Origin: JL08 sp039969355
Lineage (GTDB): Bacteria; Pseudomonadota; Alphaproteobacteria; Rhodobacterales; Rhodobacteraceae
Reading direction: 5' to 3'
Assembly: GCA_039969355.1 (NCBI GenBank)
Contig: JBDVOA010000013.1
Location: 46,714 to 110,713 of the forward strand
Length of the DNA: 64,000 nucleotides
Of the stretch, positions 33,843 to 42,916 are shown piece after piece (within the stretch, counting starts at the first letter, position 1; every line of letters begins with the position of its first letter). The notes under the pieces are model-generated. The model worked only from the letters and a program-made list of their open reading frames with translations, searched no databases and was not told the origin of the DNA. A program made the position numbers and the translations under genes.

Positions 33843-34802
33843 TTAGTGGTCTGATTTATTAGTGAAATGAGCCCAAACAGGGCCGATGATTCCCGTTACG
33901 ACGGGGATCAGCAGCAGGCCAATAACCAACCCAAAGACCCCGTCCATCGCTGCCTTCGCGATCCATTCGACAGTCGCGGTGGATTGCGGTATGGCCTGCC
34001 CGGCTGCCACGGCCCAATCATGGATCACGTGTTCGAGTTGCCCAAAACCCAGTTCTTTCAGACCGTGCACAAGGATTGAGCCTCCAACCCACAACATCGC
34101 TGCGGTGCCGACAGCGGTCAGTGCTATCAGAAACCCCGGCATCGCCTTTACGATACCGCGTCCCATCGCCCTAATAATGCCAATACCGCCCTTGTTGCTC
34201 ATCAAAAGCCCCAGATCGTCCGCCTTCACGATCAATGCGACACCGCCATAAACCACGGCCGTAATGCCAACGGCGATGACTGCGAGTGTCGCGGCTTCCA
34301 TCCAGAAACTGCTGTCAGGGATTGCGGCCAGCGCAATGGTCATGATTTCGGCCGATAGGATGAAATCGGTTTTGATCGCCCCGGCGACACGCTGTTCCTC
34401 CAGATGGGCCATGTCGGTAGTGGTTTCTACCGACTCATGACTGGCATGAGGCCAAAACAGATGCGCTATTTTTTCCGCACCCTCAAAACACAAATAAGCC
34501 CCGCCCAACATCAACAGCGGTGCAATCGCCCACGGGGCAAAAGCTGACAATGCCAATGCAGCAGGCAGTAGAAACAGCATTTTGTTCTTGATTGACCCAA
34601 AGGCAATACGCCCGACAATCGGCAGCTCTCGTGATGCATCAAACCCGTGCACATACTTTGGCGTGACCGCCGCATCATCGATTACCGCCCCGGCTGCTTT
34701 GGTCCCCGCTTTACCGGCCTGTGCGATCACATCATCCAGCGACGCCGCAGCGACTTTTGCAATTGCAGCCACATCATCCAGCAATGCCAACAAACCACTC
34801 AT
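33843..34802 (-). CDS. DUF808 inner membrane protein (YedI-like)
   Basis: 319 residues, with the family start SGLLALLDDVAAIAKVAAASLDDV, the soluble VIDDAAVTPKYVHGF segment and about six to seven hydrophobic stretches thereafter. The family is widespread and its function is not established. It is convergent with tkt and divergent from gap. Confidence 0.85.
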   Translation of the reverse strand: MSGLLALLDDVAAIAKVAAASLDDVIAQAGKAGTKAAGAVIDDAAVTPKYVHGFDASRELPIVGRIAFGSIKNKMLFLLPAALALSAFAPWAIAPLLMLGGAYLCFEGAEKIAHLFWPHASHESVETTTDMAHLEEQRVAGAIKTDFILSAEIMTIALAAIPDSSFWMEAATLAVIAVGITAVVYGGVALIVKADDLGLLMSNKGGIGIIRAMGRGIVKAMPGFLIALTAVGTAAMLWVGGSILVHGLKELGFGQLEHVIHDWAVAAGQAIPQSTATVEWIAKAAMDGVFGLVIGLLLIPVVTGIIGPVWAHFTNKSDH

Positions 34803-34877
34803 TCTGCGTCCTTCAAACCTGTTTGTGCCTAGGCTAACTCAGTCTCGCGCAGAGGCAACAGGGATTACGGTGATTTC

Positions 34878-34920
34878 GTTAGCGCCATCATTCGGAACTT
34901 GCTTCAAGTTTGCGCTAACA
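34878..34920. promoter_or_regulatory. Two LacI-type palindromic sites upstream of gap
   Basis: GTTAGCGCCA at 34878-34887 and AGTTTGCGCTAACA at 34907-34920 are imperfect copies of a TTAGCGCTAA palindrome with a CG centre, spaced about three helix turns apart. They lie some 100-140 bases upstream of the gap start. The pattern resembles sites of LacI-family regulators of central carbon metabolism in Rhodobacterales (CceR comes to mind), but that link is from memory and untested. Confidence 0.4.
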
Positions 34921-35016
34921 CTCGGAAAACTCTTTATTTTCTCCTTTGCGATGACACATTCTCTGTCTATATCGCGCGTAAGAGTTGTTAAGCAGTTTCG
35001 GTTCAGGAGACCCAGT

Positions 35017-36021
35017 ATGACAATCACCGTCGGTATCAATGGATTTGGCCGGATCGGCCGTTGTACGTTGTCTCATATCGCGCAGAGCGGACGCAATGAC
35101 ATCATGGTGACCAAGGTGAATGCAACCGGGCCACTGGCCACGGCGGCACATTTGTTGCGCTATGACAGTGTGCACGGCCGATTTCCCGGCGACATCCAGA
35201 TTGGTGAGGACACCATGGATCTTGGTCGTGGACCGATGCAGATGTTCTCGACCTATGATCCCACTGCTTTGGATTGGTCGGGTTGCGATGTGGTGCTGGA
35301 ATGCACAGGTGCGATGAATGACGGCAAAAAAGCCAACGCTCATCTGGACCGCGGTGCCAAGTCGGTGCTCATCTCTGCACCGGCCAAAAACATTGATACG
35401 ACGATCGTGTACGGTGTTAACCACAGAAACCTGACCGAAACGGACCGGATGGTATCGAACGGTTCCTGCACGACGAACTGCCTCGCGCCACTTGCTAAGG
35501 TATTGGACGAAGCAATTGGGATCGAGCGAGGCATCATGACCACAATCCATTCCTACACCGGCGATCAGCCTACTCTGGATCGCCGACACAATGACCTGTA
35601 CCGCGCGCGCGCCGCGGCGATGGCCTTGATCCCCACCTCCACTGGCGCTGCTGCTGCCTTGGGTGAGGTTCTGCCAAATCTCAAGGGCAAGCTGGATGGA
35701 ACAGCCATGCGCGTCCCAACTCCAAATGTGAGCGCCGTCGATCTGACCTTCGAGGCGAGCAAGGACGTAACCATAGAAGACGTCAATACCGTGATGGCGG
35801 AAGCGGCTGCCGGACCCATGGGCGCCGTTCTGGCCTATGACCCAGAACAGAAAGTCTCGATCGACTTTAACCACACTGAATACAGCTGCATTTTCGCCCC
35901 CGACCAAACCAAAGTTGTTGGCGGCCGCTCGGTTCGCGTGCTTGCCTGGTATGACAATGAATGGGGTTTTTCGGCGCGGATGGCGGATGTCGCCGTCGCA
36001 ATGGGTCGCCTCTTAAACTAG
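35017..36021 (+). CDS. gap: Glyceraldehyde-3-phosphate dehydrogenase, type I (GapB-like cofactor site)
   Basis: 334 residues from ATG 35017 after TTCAGGAGACCC. Catalytic Cys in SNGSCTTNCLAP, His in TIHSYTGDQPTLD, and WYDNEWGFS at the end. The usual Asp that selects NAD, in the AINDLTD loop, is replaced: the sequence reads KVNATGPLATAAHLLRYDS. Loss of this Asp is typical of NADP-using, gluconeogenic GapB enzymes. NADP use is inference. A small membrane protein gene follows. Confidence 0.92.
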   Translation: MTITVGINGFGRIGRCTLSHIAQSGRNDIMVTKVNATGPLATAAHLLRYDSVHGRFPGDIQIGEDTMDLGRGPMQMFSTYDPTALDWSGCDVVLECTGAMNDGKKANAHLDRGAKSVLISAPAKNIDTTIVYGVNHRNLTETDRMVSNGSCTTNCLAPLAKVLDEAIGIERGIMTTIHSYTGDQPTLDRRHNDLYRARAAAMALIPTSTGAAAALGEVLPNLKGKLDGTAMRVPTPNVSAVDLTFEASKDVTIEDVNTVMAEAAAGPMGAVLAYDPEQKVSIDFNHTEYSCIFAPDQTKVVGGRSVRVLAWYDNEWGFSARMADVAVAMGRLLN

Positions 36022-36154
36022 GGTCACGAAGGGCAATCCTGCCTCGACCGACCCGATCGATTTTCAGAGCTTTAGATCAAGATCTGCTGGCGCTTGCGTG
36101 GACCCGTCCTCCCTGCCATACCGGCGCTGTGAATACCCGCAGGAGCCGGCACGC

Positions 36155-36298
36155 ATGTCACATCGCACCTCTTTTATTCTTGCCCTTGTTATCGTCGGAC
36201 TGATTGCCATCGACTTATATTTCTACGGCACTGAGCATGTGATTTTTCTGGGAAAAAAGCTGACCACTCTGATTGAATGGATGGCTTTCTGGCGCTAA
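36155..36298 (+). CDS. Conserved-looking 47-residue membrane protein after gap
   Basis: ATG 36155 is preceded by AGGAG at good spacing. One membrane helix (SFILALVIVGLIAIDLYFYG) is followed by an amphipathic tail (FLGKKLTTLIEWMAFWR). I recall similar short proteins next to GAPDH genes in roseobacters, but cannot verify this. Function unknown; 132 bases downstream of gap, on the same strand. Confidence 0.7.
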   Translation: MSHRTSFILALVIVGLIAIDLYFYGTEHVIFLGKKLTTLIEWMAFWR

Positions 36299-36428
36299 AC
36301 GAGCACGGCAGCGATTGGGATTGTCGCTCGCGGCTTCCAATTTTGCGAAAAATGTGCTATTACGACTCCATTAATACGCACTAATTTTTTAATTTTATTC
36401 GTTTAAATCGTTTTTAGGTTGGTAACTC

Positions 36429-37976
36429 GTGGCAGTCGTTAAACGGCCAGATTCAATATTTTTTCAACTATTAATTATCCGCACTTTTGTCATTCCCTTG
36501 CGGTTAGTTATGCTTCTTTCGTTGTGGATTGTACCCACGCTCTCGTTTGCTTCCGAGAGGGTCGCGCTGGTCATCGGGATTTCAAACTATCAACAAATAA
36601 GTCCTCTCAAGAATACTGTGAACGATGCCAGAATTATCTCTGACACGCTTTCTGAAATTGGTTTTGACGTAACCACGCTTGTAGATACACCTGCTCAAGA
36701 CCTACGTGATGCAGTGGATAACTTTGCCTATCGAGCAGAGACCGCCGACCTAGCGCTCATCTACTATGCGGGCCACGGTGTCGAAGTATTGGGCGAGAAC
36801 TTTCTAATCCCAGTGGATGCAAGCGTTTCTACAAATCGCGACATTCAGGAACAATCCGTGTCACTTAAGGATCTGCTTGCTGCGGTACATCACGCTCGCA
36901 AGATGCGGATCGTCATACTGGATAGTTGCCGGGACAACCCATTTGGAGATGAAATTGATCTTGCCCAACCAACCCAGCAAACCTCAGCAGTGGCAACGCG
37001 GAACGCAATTGGTCAGGGGCTTGCCCAGCCGACACCTGATCGGGGAACATTGGTAGCCTTCGCTGCCAAAGATGGCAAAGTCGCGCTTGACGGCGATGGA
37101 GAGAACAGCCCCTTTGCAACCGCACTGGCGGACAAGTTAGCTCAGCCCGACCTCGAAATCTCTTTGATGTTTCGGCAAGTGCGCGATCAGGTCTTGAAAC
37201 ACACCTTCAACATGCAGGAGCCCCACACATACGGATCGCTCTCTGGCATTCCATTCTATCTGGCTGGAAATCAAGCGAACGGCGCCGCAAATGCCGATGA
37301 CCGCCGCATCGCCTGGTCCGACATTCGGCCGGAACAGGAAATCCTTTTGGCTAGGCTTGCCGAAGGCGGTGACACTCGATCAATGCTTGGGTTGGGCTAT
37401 ATGCGGCTGAACCCGGCGGAAGAGCGGTTTAATCCGGCTCAGGCAGTAGCCTATTTCACCAAGGCCGCCGACTCTGGGTCGCCCGAGGCGCAATTCGAAC
37501 TCGGGAAACTCTACGAAAACGGAATTGGGATCGCTCAGGACTCGGCACGTGCGCTCAGTCTGTATCAGCAAGCGGCTGACCAGGATTTCGCAGACGCAAT
37601 CAATGATCTGGCGTTCCTTTATTATCAGGGTGGTCTTGGTCTTGCCCGCAATCAGCGCAAATCACTGGCGATGTTTGAGCGCGCGGCAGACCTGCGGCAT
37701 CCGCAGGCCATGTTTAATTTCGCAGCCTTGATTGACGACGGGATTATCCCATCGAAGGGTCCGGAGCAGGCCGCAGAGTACCTTTTCTTGGCACTGCGGA
37801 CGGGATCCCGGGATGTGTACAACGAGCTTTCCACACGCGCTGAGGCATTCAGCTCTGAGACCCGGCGTGCCCTTCAGAAAAAATTGAACGAATTCGACTT
37901 TTACAATGGCAAAATTGATGGAGATTTTGGCCCCGGTACCCAACGCGGGATCCGTCTGGCTTACGGCATTAGCTAA
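36429..37976 (+). CDS. Secreted/membrane-anchored caspase-like protease with Sel1 repeats and C-terminal peptidoglycan-binding-like segment
   Basis: 515 residues. A hydrophobic signal/anchor (residues 18-42) precedes a peptidase C14 caspase domain (44 to about 270): RVALVIGISNYQQISPLKN, catalytic His116 in YYAGHG, catalytic Cys167 in ILDSCRDNPF. Residues 300-460 hold four Sel1-type repeats (for example AQFELGKLYENGIGIAQD). The last 45 residues (RRALQKKLNEFDFYNGKIDG, then DFGPGTQRGI) resemble a peptidoglycan-binding domain 1. Catalytic dyad intact. A GTG start is used. The upstream 130 bases are AT-rich. The next gene, 32 bases on, encodes another secreted protein. Confidence 0.82.
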   Translation: MAVVKRPDSIFFQLLIIRTFVIPLRLVMLLSLWIVPTLSFASERVALVIGISNYQQISPLKNTVNDARIISDTLSEIGFDVTTLVDTPAQDLRDAVDNFAYRAETADLALIYYAGHGVEVLGENFLIPVDASVSTNRDIQEQSVSLKDLLAAVHHARKMRIVILDSCRDNPFGDEIDLAQPTQQTSAVATRNAIGQGLAQPTPDRGTLVAFAAKDGKVALDGDGENSPFATALADKLAQPDLEISLMFRQVRDQVLKHTFNMQEPHTYGSLSGIPFYLAGNQANGAANADDRRIAWSDIRPEQEILLARLAEGGDTRSMLGLGYMRLNPAEERFNPAQAVAYFTKAADSGSPEAQFELGKLYENGIGIAQDSARALSLYQQAADQDFADAINDLAFLYYQGGLGLARNQRKSLAMFERAADLRHPQAMFNFAALIDDGIIPSKGPEQAAEYLFLALRTGSRDVYNELSTRAEAFSSETRRALQKKLNEFDFYNGKIDGDFGPGTQRGIRLAYGIS

Positions 37977-38008
37977 CTAGTTCATTTTTTAGTAGGAGGT
38001 ATATTTTT

Positions 38009-38905
38009 ATGATTTCTCTGGAAAACTCCCTCAGGTCCTTGGTGATTTCTTCAACAGCTTTGGCCATCGGCGCGACACCTCTGTCTGCCGCACCCGCCCG
38101 ACTTCCCGACAAACCCGGGATATATTCGGAAATTGCAAACATGATGGTGCGCCAGGCGAACCGAATTGACCTTCAGCGCGGTGGGATGATCACCGAAGCC
38201 GGAGCTTGTGATCACAATCATCCGAACCCGCCCAATTCCAAACCGCCAACCAAAACAGCCCCGGCAAAGTCACACCCGGCACCCAGCAACAACAACAACA
38301 ACGGTAAAAACACCAGTCCGCCCCTCAACAATCCTGGTAGCAGCATCAACTACACGCTTAGCAACGCTGATTATTCTCCGGGGATAGCAGACGACAACTC
38401 TCTTATTACGGTAGACTGTCATGACAATGATCGCAGCGTGCCATTTGATCGCGACACAGCCGAGGGTATTGCCGCCGAAGTCGAAATGATCAATGTGGAA
38501 TGTGCCCAACTTGACCCCAGATTTCAAATTGATTGTCTGGCTGCCAAATATGAGCGGATCGCGCTTTTGTTGCCAAATACCGGCGATCAGAGGATCATCA
38601 AGTCCTCCCTGAACAAAGCTGCGCGAAAGCTGCGCCGAATTGTCAGACAGAATGCTGACGCATCGGTTCCCAGAACGCGTTTTGCTCTCGAGACACCGGA
38701 CGGAGCAACAAAACCGATTACAACGCGCCCGATTAAGGCTATCGAGTCCCAATCCCTTGAAACTGCGAACGCTGAAGCGGTAGCCGTGATCGACGAATTG
38801 AGCACGAAACTATTGCGGTCCTCAGAGAACTCTGAACGCAGACAAGAATATTTCGCTGGAATTGCCCAAGCCGTGGATTCAAACAAGTTGCTGCTGCGGT
38901 CTTAA
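38009..38905 (+). CDS. Secreted protein of unknown function paired with the caspase gene
   Basis: 298 residues. The start has the strongest ribosome site in the window (TAGGAGG, about 11 bases before ATG). A signal peptide ends near ATPLSAAPA (residue 29). Residues 68-115 are low-complexity Pro/Asn/Lys/Ser (including NNNNN), then a Cys-containing domain (VDCHDNDRS, NVECAQLDPRFQIDCLAAKYERIAL) and a basic helix (KAARKLRRIVRQ). Four Cys after the linker could form disulfides. I recognise no family. The 32-base gap to the caspase gene and the terminator after it make this a two-gene unit. Confidence 0.75.
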   Translation: MISLENSLRSLVISSTALAIGATPLSAAPARLPDKPGIYSEIANMMVRQANRIDLQRGGMITEAGACDHNHPNPPNSKPPTKTAPAKSHPAPSNNNNNGKNTSPPLNNPGSSINYTLSNADYSPGIADDNSLITVDCHDNDRSVPFDRDTAEGIAAEVEMINVECAQLDPRFQIDCLAAKYERIALLLPNTGDQRIIKSSLNKAARKLRRIVRQNADASVPRTRFALETPDGATKPITTRPIKAIESQSLETANAEAVAVIDELSTKLLRSSENSERRQEYFAGIAQAVDSNKLLLRS

Positions 38906-38936
38906 GGGCTAAACAAGCAAAACTTTCAAAGTACTC

Positions 38937-38958
38937 ACACTGTCATAGTGTCTTTTTT
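38937..38958 (+). terminator. Intrinsic terminator of the caspase operon
   Basis: ACACT-GTCAT-AGTGT hairpin followed by C and six Ts, 32 bases after the stop. The stem is short but the T run is good. Confidence 0.6.
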
Positions 38959-38981
38959 CGCGTCAATTGTTACCCGCTAAG

Positions 38982-39728
38982 TCACAGGATTTGGCTGAGA
39001 AATTCGCGCGTGCGAGGGTCTGTTGCTTCTTTGAAAAACGTCTCGGGGGGACCGTGTTCAACAATCACACCTTTGTCTGTAAAATAGATATGGTCTGCAA
39101 TTTCGCGGGCAAATCCCATTTCGTGGGTTACCAGAATGCACGTCATGCCGTCCTCGGCAAGGTCCTTGATGGTCTGCAACACCTCCCCCACAGTTTCGGG
39201 ATCCAGCGCGGCCGTCACCTCGTCAAACAGCATCACATCAGGCCTCATTGCGAGGGATCGGGCAATCGCTACTCGTTGCTGCTGACCTCCGGATAACTCA
39301 CCCGGATAGGCCTCTTCTTTACCTTCCAGACGTACCTTCTTCAAAAGGGCACGCGCGGTGGCCTCCGCTTCGCCTTTGTTGTGTTTTAACACCCGCACCG
39401 GTGCCATCATCACATTTTGCAACGCGGTTTTGTGGGGGAACAGATTGTATTGTTGAAAGACCATTCCGACCTTCTTGCGCAATTCCAGCTTGTCGAGGTT
39501 TGCGTCGTTCACCTCTTGCCCCTCGACCAGAATCGATCCCTGCTGGATATCATTCAACGCATTCACGCAGCGGATCAGCGTTGACTTTCCGGATCCCGAC
39601 GGGCCGATAATGCAAATGACATCGCCCTTCATGACATCCAGTGAAACGCCTTTCAGGACTTCCAGATCACCGAAAGACTTGTGGACATCGATGATCGACA
39701 CCATCGGGTCAGCGGGAGTCCAGCTCAT
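38982..39728 (-). CDS. Polar amino acid ABC transporter ATP-binding protein
   Basis: 248 residues, GlnQ/HisP-type ATPase: Walker A GPSGSGKSTLI, signature LSGGQQQRVAIARSLA, Walker B VMLFDEVTAALDPE, switch LVTHEMGFAREIAD. It ends a four-gene minus-strand operon of binding protein, two permeases and this ATPase. Substrate not resolved; the operon has the composition of polar amino acid importers. Confidence 0.92.
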   Translation of the reverse strand: MSWTPADPMVSIIDVHKSFGDLEVLKGVSLDVMKGDVICIIGPSGSGKSTLIRCVNALNDIQQGSILVEGQEVNDANLDKLELRKKVGMVFQQYNLFPHKTALQNVMMAPVRVLKHNKGEAEATARALLKKVRLEGKEEAYPGELSGGQQQRVAIARSLAMRPDVMLFDEVTAALDPETVGEVLQTIKDLAEDGMTCILVTHEMGFAREIADHIYFTDKGVIVEHGPPETFFKEATDPRTREFLSQIL

Positions 39729-39737
39729 TTCATATCC

Positions 39738-40574
39738 TCACGTGATTACGGCGAATTTCTTTTCCAGCCGCACGGTGTAACGCGCGATGGGATAGCAATA
39801 GGCAAAGAACAGCAACAGTACAAAACCATAAAATGGCGCCAGCAAGTCCGGGCGCCCGCCTTCGGCAGACAGGGCCCGGCCCGTAAGAGTCATGACCTCA
39901 GAAACCCCCACAATCGAGGCCAGAACGGTGGCCATCGTCAGAATCGCGTAAAGGTTCATCCACGGTGGCAGCATCCGTTTGACGCATTGCGGCAGGATGA
40001 TCAGCCAAAGTGTTTGCCGACGCGTGTAGGCAAGGCTTTCGGCCGCTTCCCACTGACCACTGGGCAGCGAGTTTACCGCCCCACGCACGATTTCCGACAC
40101 ATTGGCCATCACCGGCAGGGATAATCCCAGAATGGCCTTGAACCAGTCTGGAAACGGTATCTTCAAGCCAAAGATTGATATCTCAAATGGCAGTAGAAAC
40201 ATTGCAAAAAACAGCAGGACCAGCCAGGGCGCGTTGCGGAAAAACTGTGTCACAAACCATGATCCACTGCGCGTAACCCGGTTCGGCGATATCTGACCGA
40301 GTCCTAGTAGAGCGCCAGTGACCGTACCCAATCCCATCGCACTGACCGAAATGACGAGATTGAAGATAAAGCCTTTCAGCAACAATGGAGTCCAGCTTGC
40401 CAATACTGCGAGCGGGGACAACATCGCCTCCCCATCATCTGCAAATGCCAACGATGGACCGATGATGCACAAGAGTGCAATCGGAAGAGTATGCCAAAGC
40501 TCAAGCCGCAAAAACGGTTCGGCCTCTCGCGGGGTGACTGGCATCATGACCGGCAGATCAGTCTTGTAAGTCAT
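39738..40574 (-). CDS. Amino acid ABC transporter permease
   Basis: 278 residues from ATG 40574, which overlaps the stop of the other permease (ATGA). HisMQ-type, with hydrophobic segments beginning near residue 40 and the cytoplasmic loop AAESLAYTRRQTLWLIILPQ. An N-terminal soluble extension (MTYKTDLPVMMPVTPREAEP) precedes the first span. Starts further upstream, to 40703, would overlap the preceding gene and are not used. Confidence 0.88.
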   Translation of the reverse strand: MTYKTDLPVMMPVTPREAEPFLRLELWHTLPIALLCIIGPSLAFADDGEAMLSPLAVLASWTPLLLKGFIFNLVISVSAMGLGTVTGALLGLGQISPNRVTRSGSWFVTQFFRNAPWLVLLFFAMFLLPFEISIFGLKIPFPDWFKAILGLSLPVMANVSEIVRGAVNSLPSGQWEAAESLAYTRRQTLWLIILPQCVKRMLPPWMNLYAILTMATVLASIVGVSEVMTLTGRALSAEGGRPDLLAPFYGFVLLLFFAYCYPIARYTVRLEKKFAVIT

Positions 40575-41317
40575 CAGCCGTACCCCGGTATTTTCATCGA
40601 ACGTTCCCAGCGGTTCATTCCACCGACAAGAACGCCCACAAGTACGAAATAGGCCAGCAACAGGAAGATCATCATCTCGGTGACGTTGACGTTGTCCGAC
40701 CAAATTTGGTTGGCCTCATACAACATCTCGGGGACCGCAATTGCATAGGCCAGCGTCGTTGTCTTCACCAGATTGACGAGGTTGTTGTTGAGGGCCGGCA
40801 AAACAACCCGAAATGCCAAAGGCAGGGTGATGTCTTTGTAGATCATAAGCTTAGAGAACCCCAACGCTTCGGCAGCTTCTACCGTTGACTTGGGCACAGC
40901 CTCAATTCCGGATCTGAATATCTCAACGTTGAAAGCACCGGCAAAAAACGAAAGCGAAATTGCGGCCCAAGCGAAACTGCCCAAGAGCGGAGATTGTCCA
41001 CCCCAGTCGTTTTCGACCTTGGGCAACAACGTCCCAATCGCGAAGTAGAAGAAATAAAGCTGCACCAAAGGGGGTGTATTGCGGAAAATCTGGATGTAGC
41101 CGTTCACTATCCGGCGTGTCCATTTAAAGCTCGATCCCTGAAGCCATGCTCCGATCACGCCGATGATGACCGAGAAAAACAGACAGACCAACGACAACCA
41201 AATCGTCGTCAGAAACCCGTCCATCATCCGGTCACGGTCATAGCTGTCATAGAGAAACGGAAGATTTATCCCGGTCTCGTCATAGAGAACGCGAAACCAA
41301 TCAAAAAAGAAGTCCAT
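40574..41317 (-). CDS. Amino acid ABC transporter permease
   Basis: 247 residues, HisMQ-type permease, with the loop EAAEALGFSKLMIYKDITLP preceding LAFRVVLPALNNNLVNLVK. It follows the binding-protein gene by 59 bases and is coupled to the next permease. The two should form the heterodimeric membrane domain. Confidence 0.9.
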   Translation of the reverse strand: MDFFFDWFRVLYDETGINLPFLYDSYDRDRMMDGFLTTIWLSLVCLFFSVIIGVIGAWLQGSSFKWTRRIVNGYIQIFRNTPPLVQLYFFYFAIGTLLPKVENDWGGQSPLLGSFAWAAISLSFFAGAFNVEIFRSGIEAVPKSTVEAAEALGFSKLMIYKDITLPLAFRVVLPALNNNLVNLVKTTTLAYAIAVPEMLYEANQIWSDNVNVTEMMIFLLLAYFVLVGVLVGGMNRWERSMKIPGYG

Positions 41318-41376
41318 TCAGGAATGCTCCGGACACAGAAAAACCGGCGGGGCGATTAGCCCCGCCGATGGCTACC

Positions 41377-42183
41377 TTAGTTGAACTTTTCGTTCATGGC
41401 TTTGGCAAATGGCGTATTTGCGACGCCCCATTTGGTTTCCAGCTCAAGAATGCGGCCGCTCTTGTGCCAATCAGTTATCATTTCGCTCATCAGGGTACCA
41501 AAGCCATCTTCGCCCAAAGGAACAGCAAGGCCCCATGGCGCATCATCGATGGTCGGCAGTGGCATTTCGTAATCCGCCCATTCCGGGTCGTTGGTCTTAG
41601 CCACAATCGCGCTGTCATCATAAACAAAGGCTGCGCAGTTGCCTGCTTTCAGTGCCGAATATGCCTCGGCCGTGCCTTTGAAGGCAACGATTTCCGCGCC
41701 GTATTCCTGCGATGTCGCCTTGTTGTAAAAGGCCCCCTGAATGCCGCAAACCGGCTTGCCGTTCAGATCATCCCAGTCTTTCAGACCGAGACTCTTCAGG
41801 GCAAGAACATTGGTGCCGGATGAATAGTAGTTCGGGTCAATGATCTGGACGACTTTGCGACGGTCAGGCTTGTCAGTCATCGTGGCAATCATCAGATCAA
41901 TCTTGCCCTGCTCCAGAAATTGCATCCGGTTCGAACTTACCACCGGCACGAATTCAATCTCGACGCCAAGCTTGTTCGCCACATCCGTCGCCAGATCTGG
42001 TTCAATGCCGATGATAGCGCCTGACGTGTCAAGAAATCCGTATGGCTTGTAATCGGCCTTTACGCCGACAATCAATTTACCGCGTTCTTTTATTGTATCG
42101 AGGATATCGGCGTTTGCTGCCGTAGCTCCGATGCCAGACATCAGCAGTGCTGTGGCCATCGATTTAATGGTGTTGACTAACAT
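41377..42183 (-). CDS. Amino acid ABC transporter substrate-binding protein
   Basis: 268 residues from ATG 42183 after ACTGGGAGTACATA. Signal peptide ends in ATAANA; the mature part is family-3 solute-binding (ILDTIKERGKLIVGVKADYKPYGF, then GIEPDLATDVANKLGVE). The two Cys (PVCGIQG and GNCAAF) may be bonded. First gene of the operon. Confidence 0.9.
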   Translation of the reverse strand: MLVNTIKSMATALLMSGIGATAANADILDTIKERGKLIVGVKADYKPYGFLDTSGAIIGIEPDLATDVANKLGVEIEFVPVVSSNRMQFLEQGKIDLMIATMTDKPDRRKVVQIIDPNYYSSGTNVLALKSLGLKDWDDLNGKPVCGIQGAFYNKATSQEYGAEIVAFKGTAEAYSALKAGNCAAFVYDDSAIVAKTNDPEWADYEMPLPTIDDAPWGLAVPLGEDGFGTLMSEMITDWHKSGRILELETKWGVANTPFAKAMNEKFN

Positions 42184-42339
42184 TATGTACTCCCAGTTGG
42201 ATTTTTGTCTTGTGCTTCCGCCAGTTACACTCTGGCTTGCCACCCACAGATAGTCTGGCGTTAGTGAAGAAATCTTGCAAGTTGTATATCTCGTGCGGTT
42301 CGCCTTGGTGCTCGCAAGAATTTGCGAGGCGCGGCGATC

Positions 42340-42831
42340 TCACCCCAAACGTTCCTTTAGCGCAGCGCGAACATGTGCTGGGACAAAACTACTCACATCC
42401 CCACCCAGCCGGGCGATTTCCTTGACCAGTTTCGAAGCTATCGCCTGATGTCGCGCCTCTGCCATCAGAAATACAGTCTCGATACTGTCATCGAGTACAC
42501 GGTTCATGCCAACCATTTGATATTCATACTCAAAATCAGCGACCGCTCGCAAGCCTCTAACGATAATCTGCGCACCGACGTCTCGGGCACAATCAATCAA
42601 GAGATTCTCAAAGGGGTGCACGACGATTTCTATTCCCGTTTGATCAGTGAGTTCAGCGCATTCCAGTTCGATCATGGCCACGCGCTCTTCGAGCATAAAC
42701 AATGGACCCTTGTCGCGATTAATGGCCACACCAATCACCAATCGGTCTACCAGCGCTGAAGCCCGCCGCATGATATCGACATGTCCCAACGTAATGGGAT
42801 CAAAGGTGCCGGGATAAAGACCGATGCGCAT
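42340..42831 (-). CDS. coaD: Phosphopantetheine adenylyltransferase
   Basis: 163 residues, penultimate step of coenzyme A synthesis. Nucleotidyltransferase motif GLYPGTFDPITLGHVDIM at the start, the R-G-L-R-A loop (IIVRGLRAVADFEYEYQM), and the C-terminal SSFVPAHV. Start ATG follows AAAGGAAAGCATTG. Downstream, 42312-42328 holds a small hairpin (CTCGCAA/TTGCGAG). Confidence 0.94.
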   Translation of the reverse strand: MRIGLYPGTFDPITLGHVDIMRRASALVDRLVIGVAINRDKGPLFMLEERVAMIELECAELTDQTGIEIVVHPFENLLIDCARDVGAQIIVRGLRAVADFEYEYQMVGMNRVLDDSIETVFLMAEARHQAIASKLVKEIARLGGDVSSFVPAHVRAALKERLG

Positions 42832-42916
42832 CAATGCTTTCCTTTGAAAAGGTCTATTTACGATCCATTTTTTGGGAGAGATCCAGCAAATTCTGCAATC
42901 TCGACGCGCGAGGGTG

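Noticed and set aside
34582..35016. N-terminal extension of GAPDH
   Set aside because: It is antisense to the DUF808 gene; the enzyme's Rossmann fold begins right after ATG 35017.
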